Source: CAZEBW01 sp964510205
GTDB lineage: Bacteria; Chloroflexota; Anaerolineae; VGOG01
Length of the DNA stretch: 17,288 nucleotides
Reading direction: 5' to 3'
Assembly (NCBI GenBank): GCA_964510205.1
Contig: CAZEBW010000076.1
Location: forward strand, 1 to 17,288
The notes beneath the pieces were generated by a model. The model saw only the letters and a list, made by a program, of their open reading frames with translations, was not told where the DNA came from and did not search any database. Of this stretch, positions 7,042 to 13,958 are shown in pieces; position 1 is the stretch's first letter; each line of letters begins with the position of its first letter. The translations under genes were made by a program, and so were the position numbers.

Positions 7042-8112
7042 ATGTACAAGAAACTCTTTATCCCCGGTCCAACCCATGTGCGGGACGAGGTCTTGCAAGC
7101 GATGGCCGCGCCGATGATCGGCCATCGTTTCAAAGAATACTCAGAGCTTCAGGCCGCGGCGACGTCCAAGGTGCAGAAGCTGCTCTACACCGAGAATCCG
7201 GTCTTCCTTTTCACCTCCGCCTCTTCGGGCGTCATGGAGGGAGCGGCGCGGAATTGCGTCCGAGAAGGCAAGAAAGTGCTGTCCGCCATCAACGGCGCCT
7301 TTGGCGCGCGCTGGCACGACATGATCCTGTCCATCGGCAAGGACGTCGAGGCCCTGGAGGTGGAATGGGGTCAGGCCGTCACCCCAGAGCTGATCGAGGC
7401 CAAGCTGTCCAGCGGCGAGTACGACGCGGTGGCTCTGACGCACAACGAGACCTCCACCGGCGTGATGAACCCCATCTACGAGATCGCCGAGGTCATGAAA
7501 GAATACCCCGACGTCTGCTGGCTGGTGGACGCGGTCAGTTCCATGGCCGGGGCCAAGATCGAGGTGGACAAGCTGGGCATAGACGTTTGCATCGCCGGGG
7601 TGCAGAAAGCTTTCGCTCTGCCGCCCGGCCTGGCCGTGTGTTCCGTCAGCCAGAAGGCCCTCGACCGAGCCAGTGAGGTCAAGCATCGCGGCTGGTACTT
7701 CGACTTTCAGGTGATGCTCAAGTATTACCACAGGAGCCAAACCCCGGCCACGCCGAGCATCAGCCACCTCTTCGCCCTGGACGAGCAAATGGACGCTATC
7801 CTGGCCGAGGGGCTGGAGGCCCGCTTTCAGCGCCACATTGACATGGCCGAGTTCACCCGCGACTGGGCGCGCCGGCACTTCGCCCTCTACGCCGACGAGC
7901 GATACCTGTCCAACACCCTCACCACCATCGTCAACACCAAGGGCCTCAGCGTGCCCGAACTGAACCAGGCCCTGGCCGAACACGGCGCCGTCATCAGCGA
8001 CGGCTATGGCCAGTTGAAGGGGCAACTCTTCCGCATCGCGCACATGGGCGATCTCACCCTGGGCGACATGCGCTGGGTCACGGGTCTGATCGAGGAACTT
8101 TGGAATCTGTGA
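7042..8112 (+). CDS. Class V PLP-dependent aminotransferase (alanine/serine-glyoxylate or phosphoserine type)
   Basis: 356 residues from the second of two adjacent ATGs; ggagg at 7031-7035 sits 6 bases before 7042 but only 3 before 7039. The opening KKLFIPGPTHVRDEVL, the glycine/serine block FTSASSGVMEG, THNETSTGV, the PLP aspartate in WLVDAVSS (D163) and the PLP lysine in AGVQKAFALPPG (K189) are those of the AGXT-like class V family. The neighbour 16 bases downstream is a SerA-like dehydrogenase. In several lineages an AGXT-like enzyme beside serA does the job of phosphoserine aminotransferase, converting 3-phosphohydroxypyruvate to O-phosphoserine with glutamate; that assignment here is inference from context. 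Alternatives are serine-pyruvate or alanine-glyoxylate transamination. Confidence 0.92.
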   Translation: MYKKLFIPGPTHVRDEVLQAMAAPMIGHRFKEYSELQAAATSKVQKLLYTENPVFLFTSASSGVMEGAARNCVREGKKVLSAINGAFGARWHDMILSIGKDVEALEVEWGQAVTPELIEAKLSSGEYDAVALTHNETSTGVMNPIYEIAEVMKEYPDVCWLVDAVSSMAGAKIEVDKLGIDVCIAGVQKAFALPPGLAVCSVSQKALDRASEVKHRGWYFDFQVMLKYYHRSQTPATPSISHLFALDEQMDAILAEGLEARFQRHIDMAEFTRDWARRHFALYADERYLSNTLTTIVNTKGLSVPELNQALAEHGAVISDGYGQLKGQLFRIAHMGDLTLGDMRWVTGLIEELWNL

Positions 8113-8128
8113 GTGGAGGTATCTGACA

Positions 8129-9037
8129 ATGAAAGTCCTAATTAGCGATCCCATCGCCGACGCAGGCGTGGAAATGATGCGTCAGGCGGGCATCGAAGTG
8201 GATGTCAATACCGGCCTGACCCCTGAGGAGCTGGAGAGGACCATCGGCGGCTACGACGCCGTCGTCGTCCGCAGCGCGACCAAGGTGCGAAAGCACATCA
8301 TCGAGGCGGCCGAGAATCTCAAGCTGATCGTGCGCGCCGGCGTGGGTTTGGACAACATTGACGTCGAATACGCCAAATCCAAGGGAATCGAGGTCACGAA
8401 CACCCCAGCAGCCAGCAGCAACGCGGTGGCCGAGCTGACCGTGGGCTACTTGTTCGCGCTGGCGCGCCGTCTCCCGCAGACCACAGTCTCGATGCGGGCC
8501 GGCAAGTGGGAGAAGAAGAAGTTCAAAGGCAGCGAGATCGCCGGCAAGACGCTGGGCCTGGTAGGCTATGGCCGCATCGGCTGGCTGGTGGCCGAGAAGG
8601 CCCTGGCGCTGGGAATGGACATCGTCGCCTACGATCCCTACGTCTCCGATCCCAGGGGGCTGGAGATGGCGTTCGTCTCTCTTGAAGAATTGTTGTCAAG
8701 GGCCGACTACATCTCCCTGCACCTGCCCTTGACCGACGAGACCCGTGACCTGATCGGCGCCCCCCAGTTCGAGCTGATGAAAGACGGCGCGAACATCATC
8801 AACTGCGCCAGAGGGGGCACCATCAACGAAGACGCCCTCTACGAGGCGATCGCGTCGGGGAAAATAGCGGGGGCGGCCTTGGATGTCTATGCTGAAGAGC
8901 CAGCCACGGACAACAAGCTCTTCGAGCTGGACGAGGTCATCGGCTCCCCCCACATCGGGGCGGCGACCGCTGAGGCGCAGCATCGAGTGAGCGTTGAGGT
9001 GGCTGAGAAGGTGATCGAGTTCCACACGTCATTGTGA
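8129..9037 (+). CDS. serA: D-3-phosphoglycerate dehydrogenase, short form without ACT domain
   Basis: 302 residues. Shows the D-2-hydroxyacid dehydrogenase plan: N-terminal catalytic half with VVVRSATKV and VRAGVGLDNID, a Rossmann NAD site GYGRIG (146-151), and catalytic Arg in CARGGT (R228), Glu in YAEEP (E257) and His in GSPHIGAAT (H275). The protein ends after the catalytic domain, so it lacks the C-terminal ACT or ASB regulatory domains of long SerA forms and is probably not inhibited by serine through them. It oxidises 3-phosphoglycerate to 3-phosphohydroxypyruvate, the first step of serine synthesis. ggagg lies 9 bases before the ATG, and the gene follows the aminotransferase by 16 bases in one operon. 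A related hydroxyacid such as glycerate or glyoxylate cannot be excluded as substrate. Confidence 0.9.
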   Translation: MKVLISDPIADAGVEMMRQAGIEVDVNTGLTPEELERTIGGYDAVVVRSATKVRKHIIEAAENLKLIVRAGVGLDNIDVEYAKSKGIEVTNTPAASSNAVAELTVGYLFALARRLPQTTVSMRAGKWEKKKFKGSEIAGKTLGLVGYGRIGWLVAEKALALGMDIVAYDPYVSDPRGLEMAFVSLEELLSRADYISLHLPLTDETRDLIGAPQFELMKDGANIINCARGGTINEDALYEAIASGKIAGAALDVYAEEPATDNKLFELDEVIGSPHIGAATAEAQHRVSVEVAEKVIEFHTSL

Positions 9038-9123
9038 GGCGAGGCTTTCCCGCCGAAGCAATCCCCGAGGCGCAAATAGGGGATCGCTTTCGCCTTCGGC
9101 TACTAAGAAACAAACCCCAGCTA

Positions 9124-9474
9124 TGTCATTGCGAGGCGTCTTTTTGCCGAAGCAATCCCCTGGATCGCCGCAATCTACCGCCAGCGAATCGGGGATCGCG
9201 CCGTTTTCACTTCCAAGTTCGTCGCAAAACCCACTCCTCGCGATGAAACCTATAATGACTCCCCTGAAAAAAGCAGCGTGGAGACCCTAAAGGTTTTGAA
9301 AATGAAGGTTCGAATTGATTTTCTTGCATTCAGCGCCTGTTCCAGGCAAAGAAATCAAGCTTTCTATCGAAAACCTTTAGGGTCTTGCCAACAGATCACC
9401 TTCTTTCAGTAGAGTCCATAATTGTTTCTTACACAATGAGTGACGCGAAGCGCCGCGCGCGGCTCGCAATGACA
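9124..9474. repeat. REP-like inverted copies of tgtcattgcgag
   Basis: tgtcattgcgag at 9124-9135 and its exact reverse complement ctcgcaatgaca at 9463-9474. This resembles a dispersed repeat I recall in many bacterial genomes, including Chloroflexota. The two copies face each other on either side of the long-hairpin element. Confidence 0.65.
9283..9384. repeat. 102-bp MITE-like long imperfect palindrome
   Basis: Perfect 15-bp ends gaccctaaaggtttt (9283-9297) and aaaacctttagggtc (9370-9384). Interior arms ttgattttcttgc (9315-9327) and gcaaagaaatcaa (9346-9358) also pair with two mismatches, so the whole element can fold into one long hairpin. There is no coding capacity, which fits a non-autonomous mobile element or a stable hairpin RNA. 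Confidence 0.8.
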
Positions 9475-9513
9475 CATCGCTAGGTTGTTTTCAGACTCAA
9501 TGGGGAGAGAACT

Positions 9514-10464
9514 ATGAGCAGGAAGGGCTGCGAACCAGGGCCAGCCCTGTGGAATACGTCATGTCCCCACTCTGACTTTGCAGAGGAGGTTTATTCCACA
9601 GGGCCAGAATTAGAAATCGTGCCCGTCAAAGACATCGTCATCCACGAGCACTTTGACAAAACCAGATCCCCTAAGCTGGCCAAGAGAATAGAGGAGGATG
9701 GGGTCTTGCAGGATCCCCCCATCGTGGCCAGGCTGGAAGGGGGAAAATACGTCCACCTGGATGGCGCCAACAGGATTACCGTATTCCGAGAAGAGGATCT
9801 GCTCAACTGCCCGCACATTCTGGTACAAATCGTAGACTACTTCAATCCCCAGAGCGTCAAACTGAGCAGTTGGTGCCACTTGACTCAACAGAACAAAGAC
9901 TCCTTCCTTTCCCGGCTTCAGAGCAAGGACCTCGAGCCCCTACTACTGGACTGCGATGCCGCGAGAGATATGATATCGGAGGACGAGGGAGTCCTGTGCT
10001 GTTTCTTCTTCCGGGATGGGGACGTCTTCGGAGTGAAGGGCGATAGCGATTTTGAGTCACGGGTCAAGCTAATGAATGAGGTGGTCAGGACCTATGAGGG
10101 AAGGATAGAACGAGATAGTCTTGAGCCCGAAGAGGGTGATTGGAAAAGGCAAATCAATGGTCTATTTGAAAAGCACGATGATTGCAACGTCGTCGTCGCC
10201 TTCCCCAAGTTTACTCCACAACAGGTGGTGCAGATAGCCACCAAGCTTGCTACTGACGCGAATGGGGAGCAGGTGATCAAAATGCCTCCTGGAGTAACCA
10301 GGCACATCGTCCTTGAGGGTAGAGCTTTGCGGATCAACTTCCCGCTGTCGGTGCTGAAGGCGGAGGGGATATCGTTGGAGGCCAAGAATGAGGTTTTGAA
10401 GGAGTTTCTCAGGGATAAGAAGCCCAGACGCTACGAAGAGCCGACATTTATGTATGATGAATAA
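9514..10464 (+). CDS. ParB-fold protein resembling SbnI/SerK free-serine kinase
   Basis: 316 residues. The N-terminal ParB/sulfiredoxin-like domain (about 33-110) has PVKDIVIHEHFD with a candidate catalytic glutamate (E45) and the nucleotide-site motif HLDGANRI (81-88). The C-terminal part has GVTRHIVLEGRALRINFPL (260-278), a block I associate with SbnI of staphyloferrin B synthesis and archaeal SerK, which phosphorylate free L-serine to O-phospho-L-serine. Genomic context, serA and a class V aminotransferase just upstream, supports a phosphoserine role. Start ATG has ggggag 6 bases upstream. The first 30 residues are unusual, with two cysteines and a 12-bp inverted repeat in the DNA. Codon choice is visibly less C/G-biased than in the dehydratase operon. 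The alternative is a ParB-like DNA-binding regulator. A truncated copy of its 3' end lies at 11961-12128. Confidence 0.75.
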   Translation: MSRKGCEPGPALWNTSCPHSDFAEEVYSTGPELEIVPVKDIVIHEHFDKTRSPKLAKRIEEDGVLQDPPIVARLEGGKYVHLDGANRITVFREEDLLNCPHILVQIVDYFNPQSVKLSSWCHLTQQNKDSFLSRLQSKDLEPLLLDCDAARDMISEDEGVLCCFFFRDGDVFGVKGDSDFESRVKLMNEVVRTYEGRIERDSLEPEEGDWKRQINGLFEKHDDCNVVVAFPKFTPQQVVQIATKLATDANGEQVIKMPPGVTRHIVLEGRALRINFPLSVLKAEGISLEAKNEVLKEFLRDKKPRRYEEPTFMYDE

Positions 10465-10469
10465 TAGAT

Positions 10470-10495
10470 GCCCGTCACTTTTGGAAGTGACAGGC
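10470..10495 (+). terminator. Hairpin after the SerK-like gene
   Basis: gtcactt (10474-10480), loop ttgg, aagtgac (10485-10491), extended by gcc/ggc across one mismatch. It starts six bases after the stop codon. No T-run follows, so it is either a weak intrinsic terminator or an mRNA 3' stabiliser. Confidence 0.5.
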
Positions 10496-10566
10496 GCCTA
10501 GAATGACCAGATCTTTCTCTATGCGTCATAGCGTAGCGCTCCCGTCTGCAAGTTAGAGAGGCAAAT

Positions 10567-11397
10567 TTGACAACAAACATGACGACGGCGCCTATACAAA
10601 TACAACTTCCATCCGGTTTCGGCCCCGATCACGAGCGTGTTGTGATTGATTACCTTTCGGGTCGTCTGCATGGGCGCGAGGCGTGGGCCAAGGCTTTCGC
10701 GGCGTTCGACTTACTGGATCAGGCCATGTTGATCACAGCCAGAGGGCGGCATACCTTCCGCACGCTTTATCAACGGCTAGTGGATCGGCAGATGGCAGAC
10801 GCCTATCTTGCCGAATTGCTAACGTTACGCGACGTGGAGCAACAAGGCCCTGCTTTGTGGTCACGCTTCGCGCGACGGATCGTCAGTGAGTTCACACAAC
10901 GCGGATGGCGTCGGTCAGACGTGCCTGAAGCGCGCCTGTTGTTGAGTTACCTGTTATACTGGTGGGGCGCCTTCGCGCGTGGGTACGCTTTGGAGGTGGA
11001 AATCTTTCGTGACCTACGAAACAGCGGAGTCCAGTTTCAGGCACATAACTTGCTGGACCGCCAACAGCGCTGTTCTCCCAGCGACCTGATAGTCAGTGGT
11101 ACGGCTGGGGACATCAAGACCTCGATCTACTTTGTGCAGGCCGCAGTGCCACTTGTGCACGACTTTTACATCGTGCGCCTGTTCGCCAAAGGATATACGC
11201 ACAAACTGGTCGTGTTGCTTAAACCGGTGACCTGGGGTATAATTGACGGCGACACAGTGTCGGGATATCTAGATACCGCGTTAGAGCAATTGCCAGCTCC
11301 GGTTAGAATCCGACATCGTGGTCATGAATTGGTGGTGGTGAATTACGATGAATGGAAAAGGCGTATCCTGCACCTGCAAGGGAGGGAGGACAAATGA
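10567..11397 (+). CDS. Predicted PD-(D/E)XK nuclease-fold protein of unknown function
   Basis: 276 residues from TTG 10567, chosen because gagagg ends 5 bases before it; the in-frame ATG at 10579 would be 17 bases away. I do not recognise the family. The first 120 residues are helical and basic. The second half has the spacing of a PD-(D/E)XK core: a glutamate in a helix (ALEVEIF, E143 or E145), SPSDLIVSG with D173, and GDIKTS giving D182-x-K184, followed by hydrophobic strands and helices. Such folds occur in restriction enzymes, Holliday resolvases and many uncharacterised accessory proteins. The stop codon overlaps the start of the next gene (ATGA). The pair is bracketed by the full-length SerK-like gene and a truncated copy of its 3' end, and its base use is more mixed than that of housekeeping neighbours, both suggesting an acquired module. 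Confidence 0.7.
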   Translation: MTTNMTTAPIQIQLPSGFGPDHERVVIDYLSGRLHGREAWAKAFAAFDLLDQAMLITARGRHTFRTLYQRLVDRQMADAYLAELLTLRDVEQQGPALWSRFARRIVSEFTQRGWRRSDVPEARLLLSYLLYWWGAFARGYALEVEIFRDLRNSGVQFQAHNLLDRQQRCSPSDLIVSGTAGDIKTSIYFVQAAVPLVHDFYIVRLFAKGYTHKLVVLLKPVTWGIIDGDTVSGYLDTALEQLPAPVRIRHRGHELVVVNYDEWKRRILHLQGREDK

Positions 11398-11693
11398 GCC
11401 AACAGACGTTTGCGGAGATGAGTGAGGCGGAATTCGATATCTTGATTGACAACTACATAGAGCGAGAGGCCGCCGGTTACGGTGAGATGCCCGCCGAGGT
11501 TTTTTTCGACCTGCTGCTGGAACGCAGTGCTGCACGAACCAGGCAACCACTGAATCTGGAAGTCGCTGTGGTAGATGACCACCTGGTCATTACCCCCGAC
11601 CGGGAAACGGGTGACGTTATCGTGCATGGCAATGAGGTTCTGGTTGGCGAACAACGTCTAGTGTTCCAACTGGCAGGGACGACTCAGACGTAA
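11394..11693 (+). CDS. Small acidic partner of the nuclease-like protein, unknown function
   Basis: 99 residues from ATG 11394, favoured over the upstream ATG at 11352 because ggagggagg lies just before it and the ATGA overlap with the preceding stop indicates coupled translation. The N-terminal 50 residues are acidic and helical (EMSEAEFDILIDNYIERE), the rest alternates hydrophobic and charged residues as in a small beta domain (LEVAVVDDHLVITPDRE). No family recognised. The fixed overlap suggests the two products work as a pair; an inhibitor or cofactor subunit for the nuclease-like protein is one possibility, but nothing in the sequence proves it. Confidence 0.7.
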   Translation: MSQQTFAEMSEAEFDILIDNYIEREAAGYGEMPAEVFFDLLLERSAARTRQPLNLEVAVVDDHLVITPDRETGDVIVHGNEVLVGEQRLVFQLAGTTQT

Positions 11694-11960
11694 GAACCGT
11701 GAATTTCGAGGGTTAATCGTGAATTCGATAAATCCCTTGAATTCGTTGTCATATCTGCGCGGGAAACCTCCACACAGCCATCCAGCAACACTCAGCAGAG
11801 AGAGCACTTGGTGCTGAAATGGCTCGGAAGTGGCATCAGCGGCTTTCGACGACCAGGAAAGAGCCTTCAGAGCGGCTTCTGAGGCCTGAAACTCAACCAC
11901 GACGGGGAAGTTTCCAAAATTCAGGTATGATGCTGAGCACAGCATAAAGTGTCATGCCCA
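11694..11960. other. Gene-free stretch after the two-gene module
   Basis: About 267 bases. Near-direct repeats cgtgaatttcga (11698-11709) and cgtgaattcga (11719-11729) follow the stop codon. A minus-strand open frame spans 11658-11945 but has no recognisable family and overlaps the 3' end of the gene before it. No promoter or terminator is convincing. It is probably remnant sequence between the module and the truncated gene copy. Confidence 0.5.
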
Positions 11961-12128
11961 ACGATACATATCATCGTCGAGGGTAGAGCTCTGCGGATCA
12001 ACTTCCCCCTGTCGGTGCTGAAGGCGGAGGGGATATCGTTGGAGGCCAAGAATGAGGTGCTGAAGGAGTTTCTCAGGGATAAGAAGCCCAGACGCTACGA
12101 AGAGCCGACATTTATGTATGATGAGTAG
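11961..12128 (+). pseudogene. Truncated second copy of the SerK-like gene 3' end
   Basis: The frame starting at 11961 translates to TIHIIVEGRALRINFPLS and onwards to the stop TAG at 12126-12128, matching residues 262-316 of the SbnI/SerK-like protein. From 11979 on, only about five differences are seen over roughly 146 bases; the first 18 bases are more diverged. No start codon with a ribosome site precedes it (a GTG at 11949 has none) and the catalytic N-terminal domain is missing, so it is a gene fragment. With the intact gene it forms imperfect direct repeats around the two-gene module. Confidence 0.9.
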
Positions 12129-12221
12129 ATTCTTGGCATCTTGAAGGCAACGTTGGGAGAAGCAACACAGAACAGTGAAGCCGCAATTCTCCACCATGCC
12201 CGGATGTTACCGAAATCAGAC

Positions 12222-12249
12222 TTGACACCCAAGCTGGTGGTGGTAGAAT
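12222..12249 (+). promoter_or_regulatory. Sigma70-type promoter upstream of the small helical protein gene
   Basis: Consensus TTGACA (12222-12227), 16-base spacer, TAGAAT (12244-12249). Predicted start near 12256, giving a leader of about 130 bases before the 78-residue gene. It may also drive the class I aminotransferase further downstream. Confidence 0.65.
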
Positions 12250-12261
12250 ACAAAGAGCGAA

Positions 12262-12396
12262 ATGAAAGAGGGAGCTAGCATTTTCTGGATACGTCGCTTG
12301 GCAGCTCTCGGAGGAGAGAAGGCAACAGCGGAACATTGGCAACTCAGACGAGATGGCACTAGACGGGGGATTGTGGAGGTGATCAAGAATGATTAG
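12262..12396 (+). CDS. Possible 44-residue upstream ORF
   Basis: ATG 12262 lies only about six bases after the predicted transcription start, with no ribosome binding site, so translation would be nearly leaderless. It encodes MKEGASIFWIRRLAALGGEK and further basic residues and ends at TAG 12394-12396, overlapping the start of the next gene by eight bases. That overlap would allow translational coupling. It could equally be a chance frame or gene remnant; no family recognised. Confidence 0.3.
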   Translation: MKEGASIFWIRRLAALGGEKATAEHWQLRRDGTRRGIVEVIKND

Positions 12397-12625
12397 AAAC
12401 GATCAAGAACTTCAGGTGACTCTGGAACGAATTGAATACTTTCAGCAACAGGTGACCCACTTGCGACAGGTTGAAAGGAACCCGGTAAACTACCGGCTGT
12501 CCGCGAGCGGCTATCTGGCCGAACTTGACCGGATGTATCTAGAAGTTCGGGATTACCTGTGGCTGCATCCTACCGAACTCCAGTTGCGTCCCAGTGAGGA
12601 AGTCAGTGTCGCTACGCCAGCTTAA
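12389..12625 (+). CDS. Small conserved-looking helical protein, unknown function
   Basis: 78 residues. ggagg (12375-12379) lies 9 bases before the ATG, good support for a real gene. The sequence is mostly amphipathic helix (QVTLERIEYFQQQVTHLRQV, then LAELDRMYLEVRDYLWLHP) with a short tail. Small proteins of this look often occur beside toxin-antitoxin or regulator genes, but no partner toxin is visible here and that link is a guess. It stands 56 bases upstream of the aminotransferase and could be co-transcribed with it. Confidence 0.7.
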   Translation: MIRNDQELQVTLERIEYFQQQVTHLRQVERNPVNYRLSASGYLAELDRMYLEVRDYLWLHPTELQLRPSEEVSVATPA

Positions 12626-12681
12626 TTCCTCATGGTGAGAGAGTTCAATATCCAATGACATCCAATCAAGGAGGGCAGAAG

Positions 12682-13842
12682 ATGCAACTCGCCAATAGAA
12701 TGACCAGGCTAGGCACGGAAACGGCCTTTGAGGTGCTAATGAAGGCCAGGGCGCTGGAGGCCCAGGGGCGGGAGGTCGTCCACCTGGAGATCGGCGAGCC
12801 CGACTTCGACACCCCTGCCAACATCGTCGAGGCAGGCATCAAAGCCCTGCGCCAGGGCCAGACCCACTACACGCCGTCGGCAGGCATTCCCCAGCTCAGG
12901 GAAGCCATCGCCGAAGAGGTCTCCGCCACACGGGGCATCAGCGTCAATCCAGATCAGGTGGTGGTCACGCCGGGCGGCAAGCCCATCATGTTCTTCGCCA
13001 TCCTGGCCCTCTGCGAGGAGGGCGACGAGGTCATCTACCCCAACCCCGGCTTCCCTATCTATGGATCCATGATCAACTTCACCGGCGCCACCCCAGTACC
13101 TCTTCCCCTTCTGATGGAGAAGGATTTCCGCTTCGACGCCGAAGAGTTCCAGGATCTGGTCTCCCCCCAAACCAAGATGATCATCCTCAACTCGCCGCAT
13201 AACCCCACCGGCGGGGTGCTGACCCAAGGAGACTTGGAAACCATCGCCGAGGCGGCCATTGAAAACGATGCTATGGTGCTCTCGGACGAGATCTACAGCC
13301 GCATGGTATACGAGGGGGAGTTCGCCAGCATCGCCAGCATCCCTGGCATGCAAGAGCGAACCATCGTCCTCGACGGTTTCTCCAAGACCTACGCCATGAC
13401 GGGCTGGCGGCTGGGTTACGGCGTGATGCCCCAATGGCTGGCAGCGCAGGTGTCCAACCTGATGGTCAACTCCAACTCCTGCACCGCCGCCTTCAGCCAG
13501 TGGGCCGCAGTCGAGGCCCTCACGGGACCACAGGACGAGGCCAACAAGATGGTCGAGGCCTTCCGCCAGCGGCGGGACGTCATCGTGGACGGCCTCAACC
13601 AGATCCCCGGCTTCCGCTGCCTGAGGCCCAAGGGCGCGTTTTACGTCTTCCCCAACATCGAGGGCACGGGCAAGAGCTCCCGTGAGATGCAGGATTTCCT
13701 GCTCAACGAGGCCGGTGTGGCCACCCTGGCTGGCACATCCTTCGGCCGGTATGGCGAGGGCTTCTTGCGCCTCTCGTACGCCAACTCGGTAGAGAACATA
13801 CAGAAGGCGCTGAGCTGGATTGGCGAGGCCGTGGCCAAATGA
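12682..13842 (+). CDS. Class I PLP-dependent aminotransferase (aspartate aminotransferase-like)
   Basis: 386 residues from ATG 12682, chosen because aaggagg (12668-12674) ends 7 bases before it; the in-frame ATG at 12655 would place that site inside the gene. Fold-type I landmarks: EIGEPDFDTP near the N-terminus, HYTPSAGIPQLREAI, NSPHNPTGGVL (PLP-contacting Asn), LSDEIYSRMVY (Asp and Tyr), the Schiff-base lysine in DGFSKTYAMTGWRLGY, and the substrate-carboxylate arginine in FLRLSYANS. The enzyme moves an amino group between an amino acid, probably aspartate or an aliphatic/aromatic one, and 2-oxoglutarate. Exact substrate cannot be read from sequence. Its stop codon begins a gaggca repeat, and a bidirectional terminator separates it from the convergent L25 gene. 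Confidence 0.93.
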   Translation: MQLANRMTRLGTETAFEVLMKARALEAQGREVVHLEIGEPDFDTPANIVEAGIKALRQGQTHYTPSAGIPQLREAIAEEVSATRGISVNPDQVVVTPGGKPIMFFAILALCEEGDEVIYPNPGFPIYGSMINFTGATPVPLPLLMEKDFRFDAEEFQDLVSPQTKMIILNSPHNPTGGVLTQGDLETIAEAAIENDAMVLSDEIYSRMVYEGEFASIASIPGMQERTIVLDGFSKTYAMTGWRLGYGVMPQWLAAQVSNLMVNSNSCTAAFSQWAAVEALTGPQDEANKMVEAFRQRRDVIVDGLNQIPGFRCLRPKGAFYVFPNIEGTGKSSREMQDFLLNEAGVATLAGTSFGRYGEGFLRLSYANSVENIQKALSWIGEAVAK

Positions 13843-13880
13843 GGCAGCGAGGGATGAGGCAATGGGGCAACGAGGCCATG
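13840..13880. repeat. gaggca/gaggcaa repeat overlapping the aminotransferase stop codon
   Basis: Starting with the stop TGA, the sequence tgaggcagcgagggatgagg and following gaggcaatggggcaacgagg resembles the array at 6793-6833, which also begins on a stop codon. Confidence 0.65.
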
Positions 13881-13906
13881 AATTGACGAGAGAATTGCGT
13901 AAAACA

Positions 13907-13937
13907 AAAGAGGTGAGGGCTTAGCCCTCACCTCTTT
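13907..13937. terminator. Bidirectional intrinsic terminator between convergent genes
   Basis: A perfect 14-bp stem: aaagaggtgagggc (13907-13920), loop tta, gccctcacctcttt (13924-13937). The A-rich run on one side and T-run on the other let it act on both strands, ending the aminotransferase transcript from the left and the L25 transcript from the right. Confidence 0.9.
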
Positions 13938-13958
13938 GCTGACTTGCACTTCAGGTCT

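Larger units (their letters stand above)
9038..9513. other. Gene-free repeat-rich region between serA and the SerK-like gene
   Basis: 476 bases with no credible coding frame. It holds two forward copies of a motif ending ccgaagcaatcccc (about 9050-9066 and 9146-9162), one of them beginning tgtcattgcgag (9124-9135), an inverted copy of that start at 9463-9474, and the 102-bp long-hairpin element at 9283-9384. No clear promoter for the downstream gene was found; an isolated TATAAT at 9251-9256 has no good -35. Confidence 0.7.

Noticed and set aside
7141..8154. Long minus-strand open frame (337 codons)
   Set aside because: Antisense to the class V aminotransferase, whose motifs are unambiguous; the frame has no recognisable domain.
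9251..9256. TATAAT as promoter of the serine-kinase-like gene
   Set aside because: No acceptable -35 at 15-19 bases, and it is more than 250 bases from the start with a long hairpin between.
11658..11945. Minus-strand open frame of 95 codons after the two-gene module
   Set aside because: No family recognised and it overlaps the end of a better supported gene; left as gene-free sequence.
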